Shown here: one piece after another, positions 8,631-15,343 of the stretch
Numbering within the stretch: position 1 is the stretch's first letter
Layout: each line of letters begins with the position of its first letter
Source: Streptosporangium amethystogenes
Lineage (GTDB): Bacteria; Actinomycetota; Actinomycetes; Streptosporangiales; Streptosporangiaceae
Assembly (NCBI RefSeq): GCF_000721075.1
Contig: NZ_JOEQ01000009.1
Location: 161,861-225,860 of the forward strand
DNA: 64,000 nt
Reading direction: 5' to 3'
Made by a program: the position numbers and the translations under genes
The notes under the pieces: generated by a model
Database searches by the model: none
What the model was told of the DNA's origin: nothing
The model's input: the letters and a program-made list of their open reading frames with translations, nothing else

Positions 8631-8691
8631 CGCCGCTAGATGTGCGAGCCCCGATATCTCTGTCAAGGATCTTTTGTCTAGCGCCACTAGA
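8628..8691. promoter_or_regulatory. Two copies of a 13-bp dyad element
   Basis: TAGCGCCGCTAGA (8628-8640, overlapping the stop codon of the preceding gene) and TAGCGCCACTAGA (8679-8691) differ at one base. The second lies within TCTAG-N5-CTAGA, a perfect dyad. The spacing start to start is 51 bases. The pattern suits a dimeric repressor's operator for the downstream small gene. Confidence 0.45.
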
Positions 8692-8860
8692 GTCGGCGGG
8701 ATGTCCATCGCCGGCCTGGCGAGAAGCCGCTCCCCTCGGAGAGCGGAGGAGTCGCAAAAGGGGCGCCGCGAGTGCGACGACATCGGCCGATCGTCACGGT
8801 CGCCCGCGAGCCGGCCGAGATGGAAGGTGAACTTTATCCCTGAATGAAATGGATACGGCA

Positions 8861-8889
8861 TTGCCTGCGGATTCGTCGATCCGTAGCAT
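8861..8889 (+). promoter_or_regulatory. Candidate promoter for a leaderless mRNA
   Basis: TTGCCT (8861-8866) and TAGCAT (8884-8889) are spaced 17 bases apart. The expected start of transcription coincides with the ATG at 8897, and no ribosome site precedes that ATG. Confidence 0.4.
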
Positions 8890-8896
8890 CCGTCAC

Positions 8897-9121
8897 ATGT
8901 CCATCACGCGTGAGTTCGCCTATGCCTCGCCCTCGCGTCCCGCTGACGGCGAGTGCGTGTGGTACCGCTCCAAGGGTGACGTCTATGACCTGATCCGTAC
9001 GGGCAGCGACGGGGACTTCAGGTATCACGCCTTTCACGCCCGTGACGGCCGCTATCTCCAGGCGTTCGCCTCCTGGCAGGACGGCATGGAATGGATCAGG
9101 GAGCGCGTCGAGGCCGAGTAG
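8897..9121 (+). CDS. Small conserved hypothetical protein (74 aa)
   Basis: The product, starting MSITREFAYASPSRPADGEC, contains YRSKGDVYDLIRTGSDGD and an aromatic C-terminal half ending MEWIRERVEAE. I recognise no domain. No Shine-Dalgarno sequence is present and a promoter-like pair lies at the right distance for a leaderless transcript. An upstream ATG at 8849 is possible but would add 16 residues with no support. The last 26 bases overlap the convergent gene's 3' end. Confidence 0.65.
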   Translation: MSITREFAYASPSRPADGECVWYRSKGDVYDLIRTGSDGDFRYHAFHARDGRYLQAFASWQDGMEWIRERVEAE

Positions 9122-10298
9122 GGCCGTCGGGTACGAGGCGCAACGCCGGGCGCCGGTCGGGCAGGTCGAGCAGCTCACGCACCCGGGAGACCGGCCAGGC
9201 CAGTTGGGCGGCGAGCCGCTCCATGGTGAGGCCGGTCTCGCCGACGGCCAGGTCGAAGGCCTGGCGCAGCAGCACGGGCTGCTCGCCGGGATAGCCGCTG
9301 ATCGGTTCGGCGGCGAAGCCCGGCTGGTCGCGGAGCGTCTTGAGCCGCTGGTAGGCGCGGCTCGCCGCCGAGTCGGAGATCAGACCGACCTCGCGGCAGC
9401 GGTACAGCAGGGAGTCGACGGACACGCCCCAGGTGCGCTTGAGCTCGACCAGCCTGCGCAGGTCGAGGCGGCCGGGCAACTCGGGCAGGATGCTGTCGCG
9501 CGGGGTGAGGAACTCGGCGGCGAAGACGTCGGCCTCGCGCTCCTGCTGGGTGTCTCCCGAGGCCGCGTCGCCGTGCAGCACCAGATGGCCCAGCTCGTGG
9601 GCGGCGGTGAAGCGGTAACGGTGGATGTCGTCGAACCGGTTGGCGGTCAGCACCACGATCGGGCGCGGCAGCTGGGAGGTGGAGAAGGCGTCCACCGTGG
9701 TGGCGTCCTCGTCCGGCGGCGGGAGGACCACGACGATCCCCTGCGCCTCCATGTGCCGTACGACGTGCGACAGCGGGCCGGTGCCCAGCCCCCAGAGCCG
9801 CCGCAGGGCACGGGCGGCCTGGACGGGGTCGCGGGGCAACTCGACGTCGGAGTGGACCGCGCCGCCGGAGAAACCGGGAAGGGCCACGTCCGGCAGCCTG
9901 ACCTGCTTTTCCAGGGCGTGGGCCAGCTCCCAGACCTGCTCGACGAAGGCCGCGGCCTTGGCGCGCTGGTGGGCCCGGGTGGAGCGCAGGCTCCTGAAGT
10001 GCGCCATGGACCCGTCCAGCTTGCCGTGCGGGCGGCCGAGCAGGAAGAACGCCGGTGGCACGCCGAGCGCGTCGGCCAGGCGGGGAACGAGCTCGGGGCG
10101 TGGACGGGTCATGCCCGTCTCGTACTGGCCCACCGCCGCGGGGGTGACGCCGATCCGCTCGGCCAGGTCCTTCTTCGTCATCCCCGCCAGCTGCCGCGCC
10201 TGGGTCAGCCGCGCCTGGTCGAACGCGTCGGTGACGGCCTGCGGGCTCGGTCCGCCCTCGACGACGCCGAACAGGGGGGTCTGGTTACGGTTGCTCAT
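9096..10298 (-). CDS. XRE helix-turn-helix fused to ImmA/IrrE metallopeptidase
   Basis: 400 residues: N-terminal XRE DNA-binding domain (about 28-85, including MTKKDLAERIGVTPAAVGQY) and a central ImmA/IrrE zinc peptidase domain with HELGH at 234-238 and a downstream acidic EREADVFAAEFL helix. The class typically represses its own operon and cleaves a partner repressor, as in ImmA of ICEBs1 or IrrE of Deinococcus, and is found in toxin-antitoxin-like loci. It follows and overlaps the upstream gene by 14 bases, so the two are translationally coupled. The C-terminal about 130 residues are family-specific. Confidence 0.88.
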   Translation of the reverse strand: MSNRNQTPLFGVVEGGPSPQAVTDAFDQARLTQARQLAGMTKKDLAERIGVTPAAVGQYETGMTRPRPELVPRLADALGVPPAFFLLGRPHGKLDGSMAHFRSLRSTRAHQRAKAAAFVEQVWELAHALEKQVRLPDVALPGFSGGAVHSDVELPRDPVQAARALRRLWGLGTGPLSHVVRHMEAQGIVVVLPPPDEDATTVDAFSTSQLPRPIVVLTANRFDDIHRYRFTAAHELGHLVLHGDAASGDTQQEREADVFAAEFLTPRDSILPELPGRLDLRRLVELKRTWGVSVDSLLYRCREVGLISDSAASRAYQRLKTLRDQPGFAAEPISGYPGEQPVLLRQAFDLAVGETGLTMERLAAQLAWPVSRVRELLDLPDRRPALRLVPDGPTRPRRAP

Positions 10299-11238
10299 TG
10301 TCGCCGGTGACCACGGTTTCCTCTGGTGCCTCACTGCCTACGGGGAAGATCTTGCCATTCTTCCGCTCGGCCGGAGACCGTGTGCTCAGTGCGAGGTCGG
10401 GCAGGAGACCGCCGTCGAAGCGCGACGCGGCACCGGGCTCCATCGCCCACGGGCCGCTGAGGGGACCGGCGGAGGCGGCCGGCAGCGGGATCGGCTCGTG
10501 GTGCAGCCAGCGGATCCTGCCGAACTCGTCGACGAGCTCCGCCTCGCCCCAGTAGAGCCGCAGCAGGCCGGCCTGCGCGTTGCCCGCGTAGGCGACCGGG
10601 ACCAGCCGGGTCTCGTCGGGCAGCCCGGTGAGCGCGGGGCGGACCGTGGCCGGACCGTCCGCCCCCGAGGACAGGTCCAGCTCCTCCTGGGCGCGTCCCC
10701 CGTCGAGTGCCAGGTCCAGTTCCTCCTGGTGGTAGGAGGTCGCGGGGCCGAACCGGTCGAACAGCTCGCGGATCAGCGAGGAGATGCGGCCGTCGCTGAT
10801 CCGGGCCTCGGAGATCGGCGTGCGGTCGTCCTCGGCGTAGCGGAACGGCAGCAGCAGGTTGCCGCCGAGCACCACCAGGTGGTGCGGCGAGCCATGCGGC
10901 CTGACCAGCCGGAAGCCCGGCTCGTCACGCAGTCCCTCGGCGAGCGCCTCATAGCGTCTGGTCATCATGGTGAAGCCGTAGGTGTACCGCTTGTCGCTGT
11001 GCGCGGAGCTCTGCGCGTCCTGCGCGTTGCCCATCGCCTCAAGCAGCGAGGCGGCCAGCCGCCGCCGAACGGCGTCGGCACGCTCGCCGAACCGCTCCCT
11101 CGCCCAGTCGGACCCTGCCTGATGTGGTCGGATGTTGAGGGTGGCTGTCTGGTGCGACCCAGGCCGATTCGGCTCCGTTCGGCTGGACCTCGTCCGGTTG
11201 GGCACTGTTCGGTCCGGTAACGATGACCCCGTGTCCAT
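10285..11238 (-). CDS. Unknown partner of the ImmA/IrrE protein
   Basis: 317 residues with no domain that I recognise. The start is well supported: GGAGGT lies six bases before the ATG at 11238. The first 40 residues are rich in Pro, Arg and Thr and look disordered. A helical stretch then begins at about DWARERFGERADAVRRRL, with a possible beta-rich domain around RLVRPHGSPHHLVVLGGNLLL. It is co-transcribed with and overlaps the XRE-ImmA/IrrE gene. By analogy it may be the toxin or effector that the regulator controls, but that is inference only. Confidence 0.7.
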   Translation of the reverse strand: MDTGSSLPDRTVPNRTRSSRTEPNRPGSHQTATLNIRPHQAGSDWARERFGERADAVRRRLAASLLEAMGNAQDAQSSAHSDKRYTYGFTMMTRRYEALAEGLRDEPGFRLVRPHGSPHHLVVLGGNLLLPFRYAEDDRTPISEARISDGRISSLIRELFDRFGPATSYHQEELDLALDGGRAQEELDLSSGADGPATVRPALTGLPDETRLVPVAYAGNAQAGLLRLYWGEAELVDEFGRIRWLHHEPIPLPAASAGPLSGPWAMEPGAASRFDGGLLPDLALSTRSPAERKNGKIFPVGSEAPEETVVTGDNEQP

Positions 11239-11265
11239 CGGCGACCTCCGCTCACACTTCGCTCG

Positions 11266-11289
11266 GTGTCAGATGATCATCGCTGACAC
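11266..11289. promoter_or_regulatory. Dyad upstream of the XRE-ImmA/IrrE operon
   Basis: GTGTCAG and CTGACAC, a perfect 7-bp inverted repeat spaced by 10 bases, lies 28 bases upstream of the operon's first start codon. It is a natural candidate for the XRE protein's autoregulatory site. Confidence 0.5.
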
Positions 11290-11461
11290 TTCATTTTTCG
11301 GCATCATACCCCCGTCGGGGCTCTAGTTGATGTTGTCCGAACTTCGTGTCACGAGAGATCCCGGGAGTCGTGGCCTTTCCGTACGCCGCTCTCTCACCGG
11401 TGCGGAGCCGATGAGCCGTCGGCAGGTGCGGGTCACCCGCTTGAGGCCTCGGCGGCGAATG

Positions 11462-11860
11462 CTACGGCTGCGCCAGGCAGGGGGCGTCGGAGATGCCCAC
11501 CGAGAGTTCCCTGCCCGAGGCGCCCAGCACGCGGATGGAGTTGGTGTCGCCGATGTAGGCGACCTCGGCCGCAGCGTCGCAGATCTCCTTGGCCGTGGCC
11601 GACTCGTCGTCGGTCAGGGAGGTCTCGATCGACACCGAGGTGCACTGCCCCGCCACGGTGACCGACCGGACCTTCTCCTGCCGTACGTGCTGCTCGACCT
11701 TGTCGGCGACCTCGTCGCAGGACGCCTCGGCGGGCGGCGCCGTCGTCCGGACGTTCCCGCCCGGGCTGTCCGCCACGGGCGCGCCGTCCTCCCCGCCGCC
11801 ACACCCGGACAGCAGGAGGGTGGCCGCGGCCACCAGGATCAGGTGCTTACCAGAAGTCAT
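11462..11860 (-). CDS. Putative lipoprotein (132 aa)
   Basis: The first 20 residues form a lipoprotein signal, LILVAAATLLLSGC, with lipidated Cys at residue 20. A short Pro/Thr linker follows, then a domain of about 85 residues with three further Cys that could form a disulfide (ASCDEVADKV, AGQCTSV, ISDAPCL). It is probably anchored to the outer face of the membrane. I do not recognise the domain. It is oriented away from the ImmA/IrrE operon across about 220 bases. Confidence 0.8.
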   Translation of the reverse strand: MTSGKHLILVAAATLLLSGCGGGEDGAPVADSPGGNVRTTAPPAEASCDEVADKVEQHVRQEKVRSVTVAGQCTSVSIETSLTDDESATAKEICDAAAEVAYIGDTNSIRVLGASGRELSVGISDAPCLAQP

Positions 11861-11983
11861 GAACGTGACGGTATGTCCGCCCCCTTGCAGGCCACTTTCC
11901 GGCGAACGACGACGCGCTCTCCAAACCTCGGGGTCTTCGTCAGGGCGTGGTCGTGGGGCTCGTTCGAACCCTTCGTCGAGCTT

Positions 11984-12131
11984 TCAGCCTTGGTGGCCGC
12001 GGTCGAACTCGTTGGCCTTCACGCCGTTGATGAAGGCGTCCCACTCGGCGGGGGTGAAGAAGAGCTTGGGGCCTTCGGGGTCCTTGGAGTCGCGTACGGC
12101 GATCACTTCGGGGTGCTCGGCCCTGTGGCCG
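11984..12131 (-). pseudogene. Truncated DUF397 gene, C-terminal half only
   Basis: The frame reads EHPEVIAVRDSKDPEGPKLF and ends ANEFDRGHQG before a stop. It is nearly identical at DNA level (only a handful of differences in about 127 bases) to the C-terminal part of the intact DUF397 gene at 12955-13194. Homology stops abruptly after GTGGCCG at about 12131, and no start codon or N-terminal half exists. It is therefore a partial duplicate, separated from the intact gene by the coupled small-gene pair. Confidence 0.85.
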
Positions 12132-12174
12132 CTCGGAATTCGTCAGAACGGTGGCGTGGCAGACGCTGGAGACC

Positions 12175-12444
12175 TCAGAACAGGACGATCCGCGTCAAGA
12201 TCACTTGGTGATCGTCTCTGTTGATCCGATATTCGGCGATGCCGTATCCGTGGGCAATCAGGATCTCCCGCCAGTCAGGATCGGCGCCAAGCTGATTGCT
12301 TCCAGTCAGCCACGGGTTCTCACAGATCGCCACCGTCAGTGCGGCCACCGTGGAGAACACCTCGGCGGACACGGCAGGATCGGCGAGAGTGTCGGCCACC
12401 ATCTCGGAAGGGAGGACCGGCCACAGGTCGTCCTCCTCGCTCAC
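12175..12444 (-). CDS. Small toxin-like protein coupled to an upstream partner
   Basis: 89 residues starting at GTG 12444, whose GTGA overlaps the stop codon of the gene before it. The sequence includes LTVAICENPWLTGSNQLGAD and a C-terminal beta-strand pattern YRINRDDHQVILTRIVLF. The size, order (partner first) and strand pattern look like a RelE/ParE-type toxin, but no diagnostic catalytic residues are certain. Only the overlap arrangement is secure. I treat it as a putative toxin of a type II pair. Confidence 0.6.
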   Translation of the reverse strand: MSEEDDLWPVLPSEMVADTLADPAVSAEVFSTVAALTVAICENPWLTGSNQLGADPDWREILIAHGYGIAEYRINRDDHQVILTRIVLF

Positions 12445-12731
12445 GAAACGTTGCGCTCCCGCCGACCGACGATCTTCTCCATGGTCGATGTCGGCAACGT
12501 GCCCGCCTCGGCGCCGGCGTGAACGTGGTCGCGGTCGGGATCGGTGTCGAGCATCGCCCGGCCCCACCAGGCGCTCAGGACACCGTCCAGCTCCGGCCCT
12601 TGCTGGGCTTCCAGCAACTCGGCGAAGAACTGGGCCCGGCGGCCACCACGCAGCGCGTCGGAGATCGCACCGATGGTCCGAGGCACTCTCGGCTGCCTGG
12701 TCTCGTATCCGCCAACGGGCTGAGCGGTCAT
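12441..12731 (-). CDS. Antitoxin-like small protein
   Basis: 96 residues starting MTAQPVGGYETRQPRVPRTI. The N-terminal half looks disordered or DNA-binding-like (Pro/Arg), and the middle is helical (GGRRAQFFAELLEAQQGPEL). AEAGTLPTSTMEKIVGRR lies near the C-terminus. The ATG at 12731 has AAAGG upstream; a GTG nine bases earlier is less likely. The same C-terminal stretch recurs as a fragment at 24.7 kb. Together with the following gene it has the layout of an antitoxin-toxin operon. Confidence 0.6.
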   Translation of the reverse strand: MTAQPVGGYETRQPRVPRTIGAISDALRGGRRAQFFAELLEAQQGPELDGVLSAWWGRAMLDTDPDRDHVHAGAEAGTLPTSTMEKIVGRRERNVS

Positions 12732-12954
12732 CGCTGTCACCTTTCCGTTCCTGCCACCAGCCTAAAGCGGTGGCAGTGACTCCGCAGCCACTCGGACGAC
12801 ATCCGGCTACCGACGTTTCGCGACGTGATGGTGCATGGGCAACGAGGAGAGTGTGCTGCTGTGTCCCTCTGACCGATCTTCCTGCTGAACGGCTCTCACG
12901 GATGGAAGGTGAAGGCCGCCCGCGACGGTTGTCGGGGCGGCCGGGGGCGGTGTT

Positions 12955-13194
12955 CTAGCTTCGGTCGAACTTGTTGGCCTTCACGCCGTTTATGAAGGCG
13001 TCCCACTCGGCGGGGGTGAAGAAGAGCTTGGGACCTTCGGGGTCCTTGGAGTCGCGTACGGCGATCAGCTCGGGGTGCTCGGCCTTGTGGCCGGGGGCGT
13101 CGACGACATCCTTGAGCTCCGCGACCTCAACGCAGTTTCCGCCGTTGCTACCGGTAAAGGTTGACTTCTGCCACTTGGCGTTACTCAGGTCCAT
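12955..13194 (-). CDS. DUF397 protein
   Basis: 79 residues: MDLSNAKWQKSTFTGSNGGN then CVEVAEL and later IAVRDSKDPEGPKLFFTP, the standard DUF397 signature. Such proteins accompany XRE/DUF5753 regulators; by analogy to whiJ- and abaA-type clusters, and in the Scr1/Scr2 view, they may act as small toxin-like or modulator partners. The start overlaps the 3' end of the regulator gene by 10 bases, so the pair is one operon. A truncated copy lies at 11984-12131. Confidence 0.9.
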   Translation of the reverse strand: MDLSNAKWQKSTFTGSNGGNCVEVAELKDVVDAPGHKAEHPELIAVRDSKDPEGPKLFFTPAEWDAFINGVKANKFDRS

Positions 13195-13967
13195 CGTTCC
13201 TCTGCCGTTCTCTTAATGAGGTCCATCGACATGTCCAATGGAAGTGCCTCTATGCGAATGGCCTCGAATTTTTCTGCGGCTGTTGCGATATCGTCCTGGT
13301 CGCTGGTGACCAGCCCGCGAACGGCCGTGTCAAAGTAAGCTACCTCGCTTCCGCCTTCCAGCGTAGCGATTATGAATCCCGCTTCAAGGCCCGCACGCAT
13401 GCCTCCGAGTGGCACCACCTGCACGCTGATACGGGGAGTGATGATCGAGGTCAGGTGCTCAAGTTGCGCGCGCATGATCTGAGGGCTTCCGATCAGACGA
13501 TGGATTGCCGCTTCGTCGATCACGCACCGTAGGAGCGGTGGCGCGGGACTCTCCCGGCTGAATATTCCCTGGCGTTCCAGGCGGGCCTGCACGGCGGTCT
13601 CGTCCCTGTAGAGAACTTCGCGAGCGTACTCGGGGGTCTGGAGCAGCCCGGGAATCAAGATCGGTTCGTATGCGCGCAGAGCCGTCGCCACCTGCTCTTT
13701 GTCGGCCCACTTTCCGAACCAGGAGGGGAAGACCTGCCCCTTCCGCCAGTCGAGGAGGCGGCGGAGGGCGCCGCCTGTGTTGAGGACCGCGTCGCAGGCG
13801 TCGGCGAACTCCGGGCTGGCCGGGAGCTGGCCGGTCTCCACCCCGCTGATCAGGGACTCGCTGAAATGGATCTTCTCGGCCAGTTGGCTCTGGGTGAGCC
13901 CCGCCGCTTTCCGGTAGTGCTTCAGCTCCCGGCCCCATATTGCCTGAGGTGTGTAAAGGTCGATCAC
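13185..13967 (-). CDS. XRE/DUF5753 regulator paired with DUF397
   Basis: 260 residues. The helix-turn-helix (about 12-65) contains YRKAAGLTQSQLAEKIHFSE, and DUF5753 covers about 85-245 with EPILIPGLLQTPEYAREVLY. Start GTG at 13967 is chosen for the AGGAGG site nine bases upstream. An in-frame ATG further up (14117) would overlap the divergent gene. Regulator, DUF397 and the divergent HATPase form the trio typical of WhiJ-like loci, thought to influence differentiation and antibiotic production. Confidence 0.9.
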   Translation of the reverse strand: MIDLYTPQAIWGRELKHYRKAAGLTQSQLAEKIHFSESLISGVETGQLPASPEFADACDAVLNTGGALRRLLDWRKGQVFPSWFGKWADKEQVATALRAYEPILIPGLLQTPEYAREVLYRDETAVQARLERQGIFSRESPAPPLLRCVIDEAAIHRLIGSPQIMRAQLEHLTSIITPRISVQVVPLGGMRAGLEAGFIIATLEGGSEVAYFDTAVRGLVTSDQDDIATAAEKFEAIRIEALPLDMSMDLIKRTAEERWT

Positions 13968-14023
13968 GATGCCCTCCTTGCCGGAATTCAACAACGGCCG
14001 TGCGAATCCCCAACGCTCGTCGA

Positions 14024-14043
14024 TGGTAACCGTTCGACTACCA
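14024..14043. promoter_or_regulatory. Dyad in the divergent promoter region
   Basis: TGGTA and TACCA arms separated by 10 bases lie between the divergent regulator (GTG 13967) and HATPase (ATG 14074) genes. This is a possible site for the XRE protein; the arms are short. Confidence 0.3.
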
Positions 14044-14073
14044 AGCGTAGCCATGTCACGGCACGCTGGCCAT

Positions 14074-14697
14074 ATGGATTCCAAAGAAGAAGGGGAGACC
14101 GGAAAAGAGGCTCTCAAGGCGTACGCGGCGCTGATCGAATATCGCTACACGCTGGACCCTTCCCTGGCCGTGCTGGGGGAGAGATGGATACCGCGCGAAA
14201 CGAGAAACGTGGCCTCCGCCCGCCGATTCGTCCGGGACATTGCCACCGACTGGAACACGTCGGAAGACACCCCGGAAATCGCCGAACTCCTGGCCTCCGA
14301 ACTCGTCACCAACGCGATCGCATACGGCTCATCAGCCGTCCCCGACCCAACCGCCATCCGCATCAGGATCACCAGAGAGAATGAGCTGATGACCGTCGAC
14401 GTCTACGACTCCTGCATAGCCGTCCCCCGAATGAGACAGGCCGACCCCCTGGACACCTCCGGCAGGGGCCTCACCATCGTCGAAGACCTCTCCCACAATT
14501 GGGGCTGGACCCCCTCGTTCCAGGCGATCGAAGAACTCCCCCTCGCTGTAGGAGCCGACATGGCGCAGTCGGTCCACGAGCTTCCTGTGAGTATCCACAT
14601 CGCTCAGGATCACGATGATAGGTCGCATGTCCTATATCGCCCTGCTTCATATCAAAAGGACTCATACGTCCGTGTTTCGCGGCAGTCTGACAGATAG
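14074..14697 (+). CDS. RsbW-like HATPase, anti-sigma-type kinase
   Basis: 207 residues. The ATP-binding fold is shown by the N box (ELLASELVTNAIAYG), a G1-type motif (DVYDSC, in place of the usual D-x-G) and the G2 stretch TSGRGLTIVEDLSHNWGW. Single-domain proteins like this sit beside DUF397/XRE pairs in many actinomycetes and are presumed anti-sigma regulators. The C-terminus is unusual: after NWGWTPS the family normally ends with a short GK-x-VWFEL strand, whereas here about 60 unrelated residues follow. The start has no strong ribosome site; ATG 14053 is an alternative. Confidence 0.8.
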   Translation: MDSKEEGETGKEALKAYAALIEYRYTLDPSLAVLGERWIPRETRNVASARRFVRDIATDWNTSEDTPEIAELLASELVTNAIAYGSSAVPDPTAIRIRITRENELMTVDVYDSCIAVPRMRQADPLDTSGRGLTIVEDLSHNWGWTPSFQAIEELPLAVGADMAQSVHELPVSIHIAQDHDDRSHVLYRPASYQKDSYVRVSRQSDR

Positions 14698-14823
14698 GGG
14701 TATTGATCTTGCTGAGATCACCTCGATGGGTCGCGGAGCATATGGGACTCCGTTATTGGTCGGCATGTGACCTACGAGCCCTCCGGGGACCACCCAAGCA
14801 CAACCGTCCGTCTTCAACGCCCA

Positions 14824-14856
14824 GAGGGCGATTATAGAGGTCCTATAACCGCCCTC
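14824..14856. terminator. Bidirectional terminator hairpin
   Basis: Fourteen-base arms (14824-14837 and 14843-14856) with one mismatch and a five-base loop, between the convergent HATPase and immunity genes. The inner half of the stem is AT-rich. Confidence 0.75.
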
Positions 14857-14982
14857 ACAGATTGACGGACAACGCTAACGGAAACAGAGCCAGCCACATA
14901 CGCATGGGGACCGCCGTCTCGCGACCCTCTTCATATGTTCGCCACCGCCAGAGATGTGCCCACCTATCCGGTCGCCCGTCTT

Positions 14983-15342
14983 CTAATCAGTCCCCCGAAG
15001 GGGCCCGAACTTCGACGGTGAACGCGCATCACCGTCGTCCTCATGCCACTGACAATGGGTAGCAGTCACAAAGTCAGGGCCGCCGTTGATCAGGAATATT
15101 TTCCCAAACTTCGGTACTTGGAGGCCGAGTTCCGATAATTTTGGATCGGTTGATGAAGCGAACTCTTCGATAGTGAGGTGATTATATTCAGAGCTGACCT
15201 GCATCCGCTCGACGTTACTGAAGAGTAGATCGATTCGCTTAGTAGAGTCGTTGATATCGATGCTTCTTAACAACAGCTGTGAATAGCTCACGGTGTAGTG
15301 CCAGAGTCGGAATTCCCGTCCCCAGCCAGCGACCTTTGTCAT
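14983..15342 (-). CDS. Probable immunity protein for the RHS toxin
   Basis: 119 residues starting MTKVAGWGREFRLWHYTVSY. The ATG lies one base beyond the RHS stop codon, with GGGAGAG inside the RHS 3' end as ribosome site, so the two are co-translated. This position, directly behind the toxin tip, is the classic place of an immunity gene in polymorphic toxin loci. The protein carries the block QLLLRSIDINDSTKRIDLLF and a C-terminal charged tail. The DNA is visibly richer in A+T than the surroundings, as is the toxin tip. The family is not certain; FRLW..SVS..QLLLRS-type openings occur in other actinomycete immunity-like proteins. Confidence 0.75.
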   Translation of the reverse strand: MTKVAGWGREFRLWHYTVSYSQLLLRSIDINDSTKRIDLLFSNVERMQVSSEYNHLTIEEFASSTDPKLSELGLQVPKFGKIFLINGGPDFVTATHCQWHEDDGDARSPSKFGPLRGTD

Positions 15343-15343
15343 C

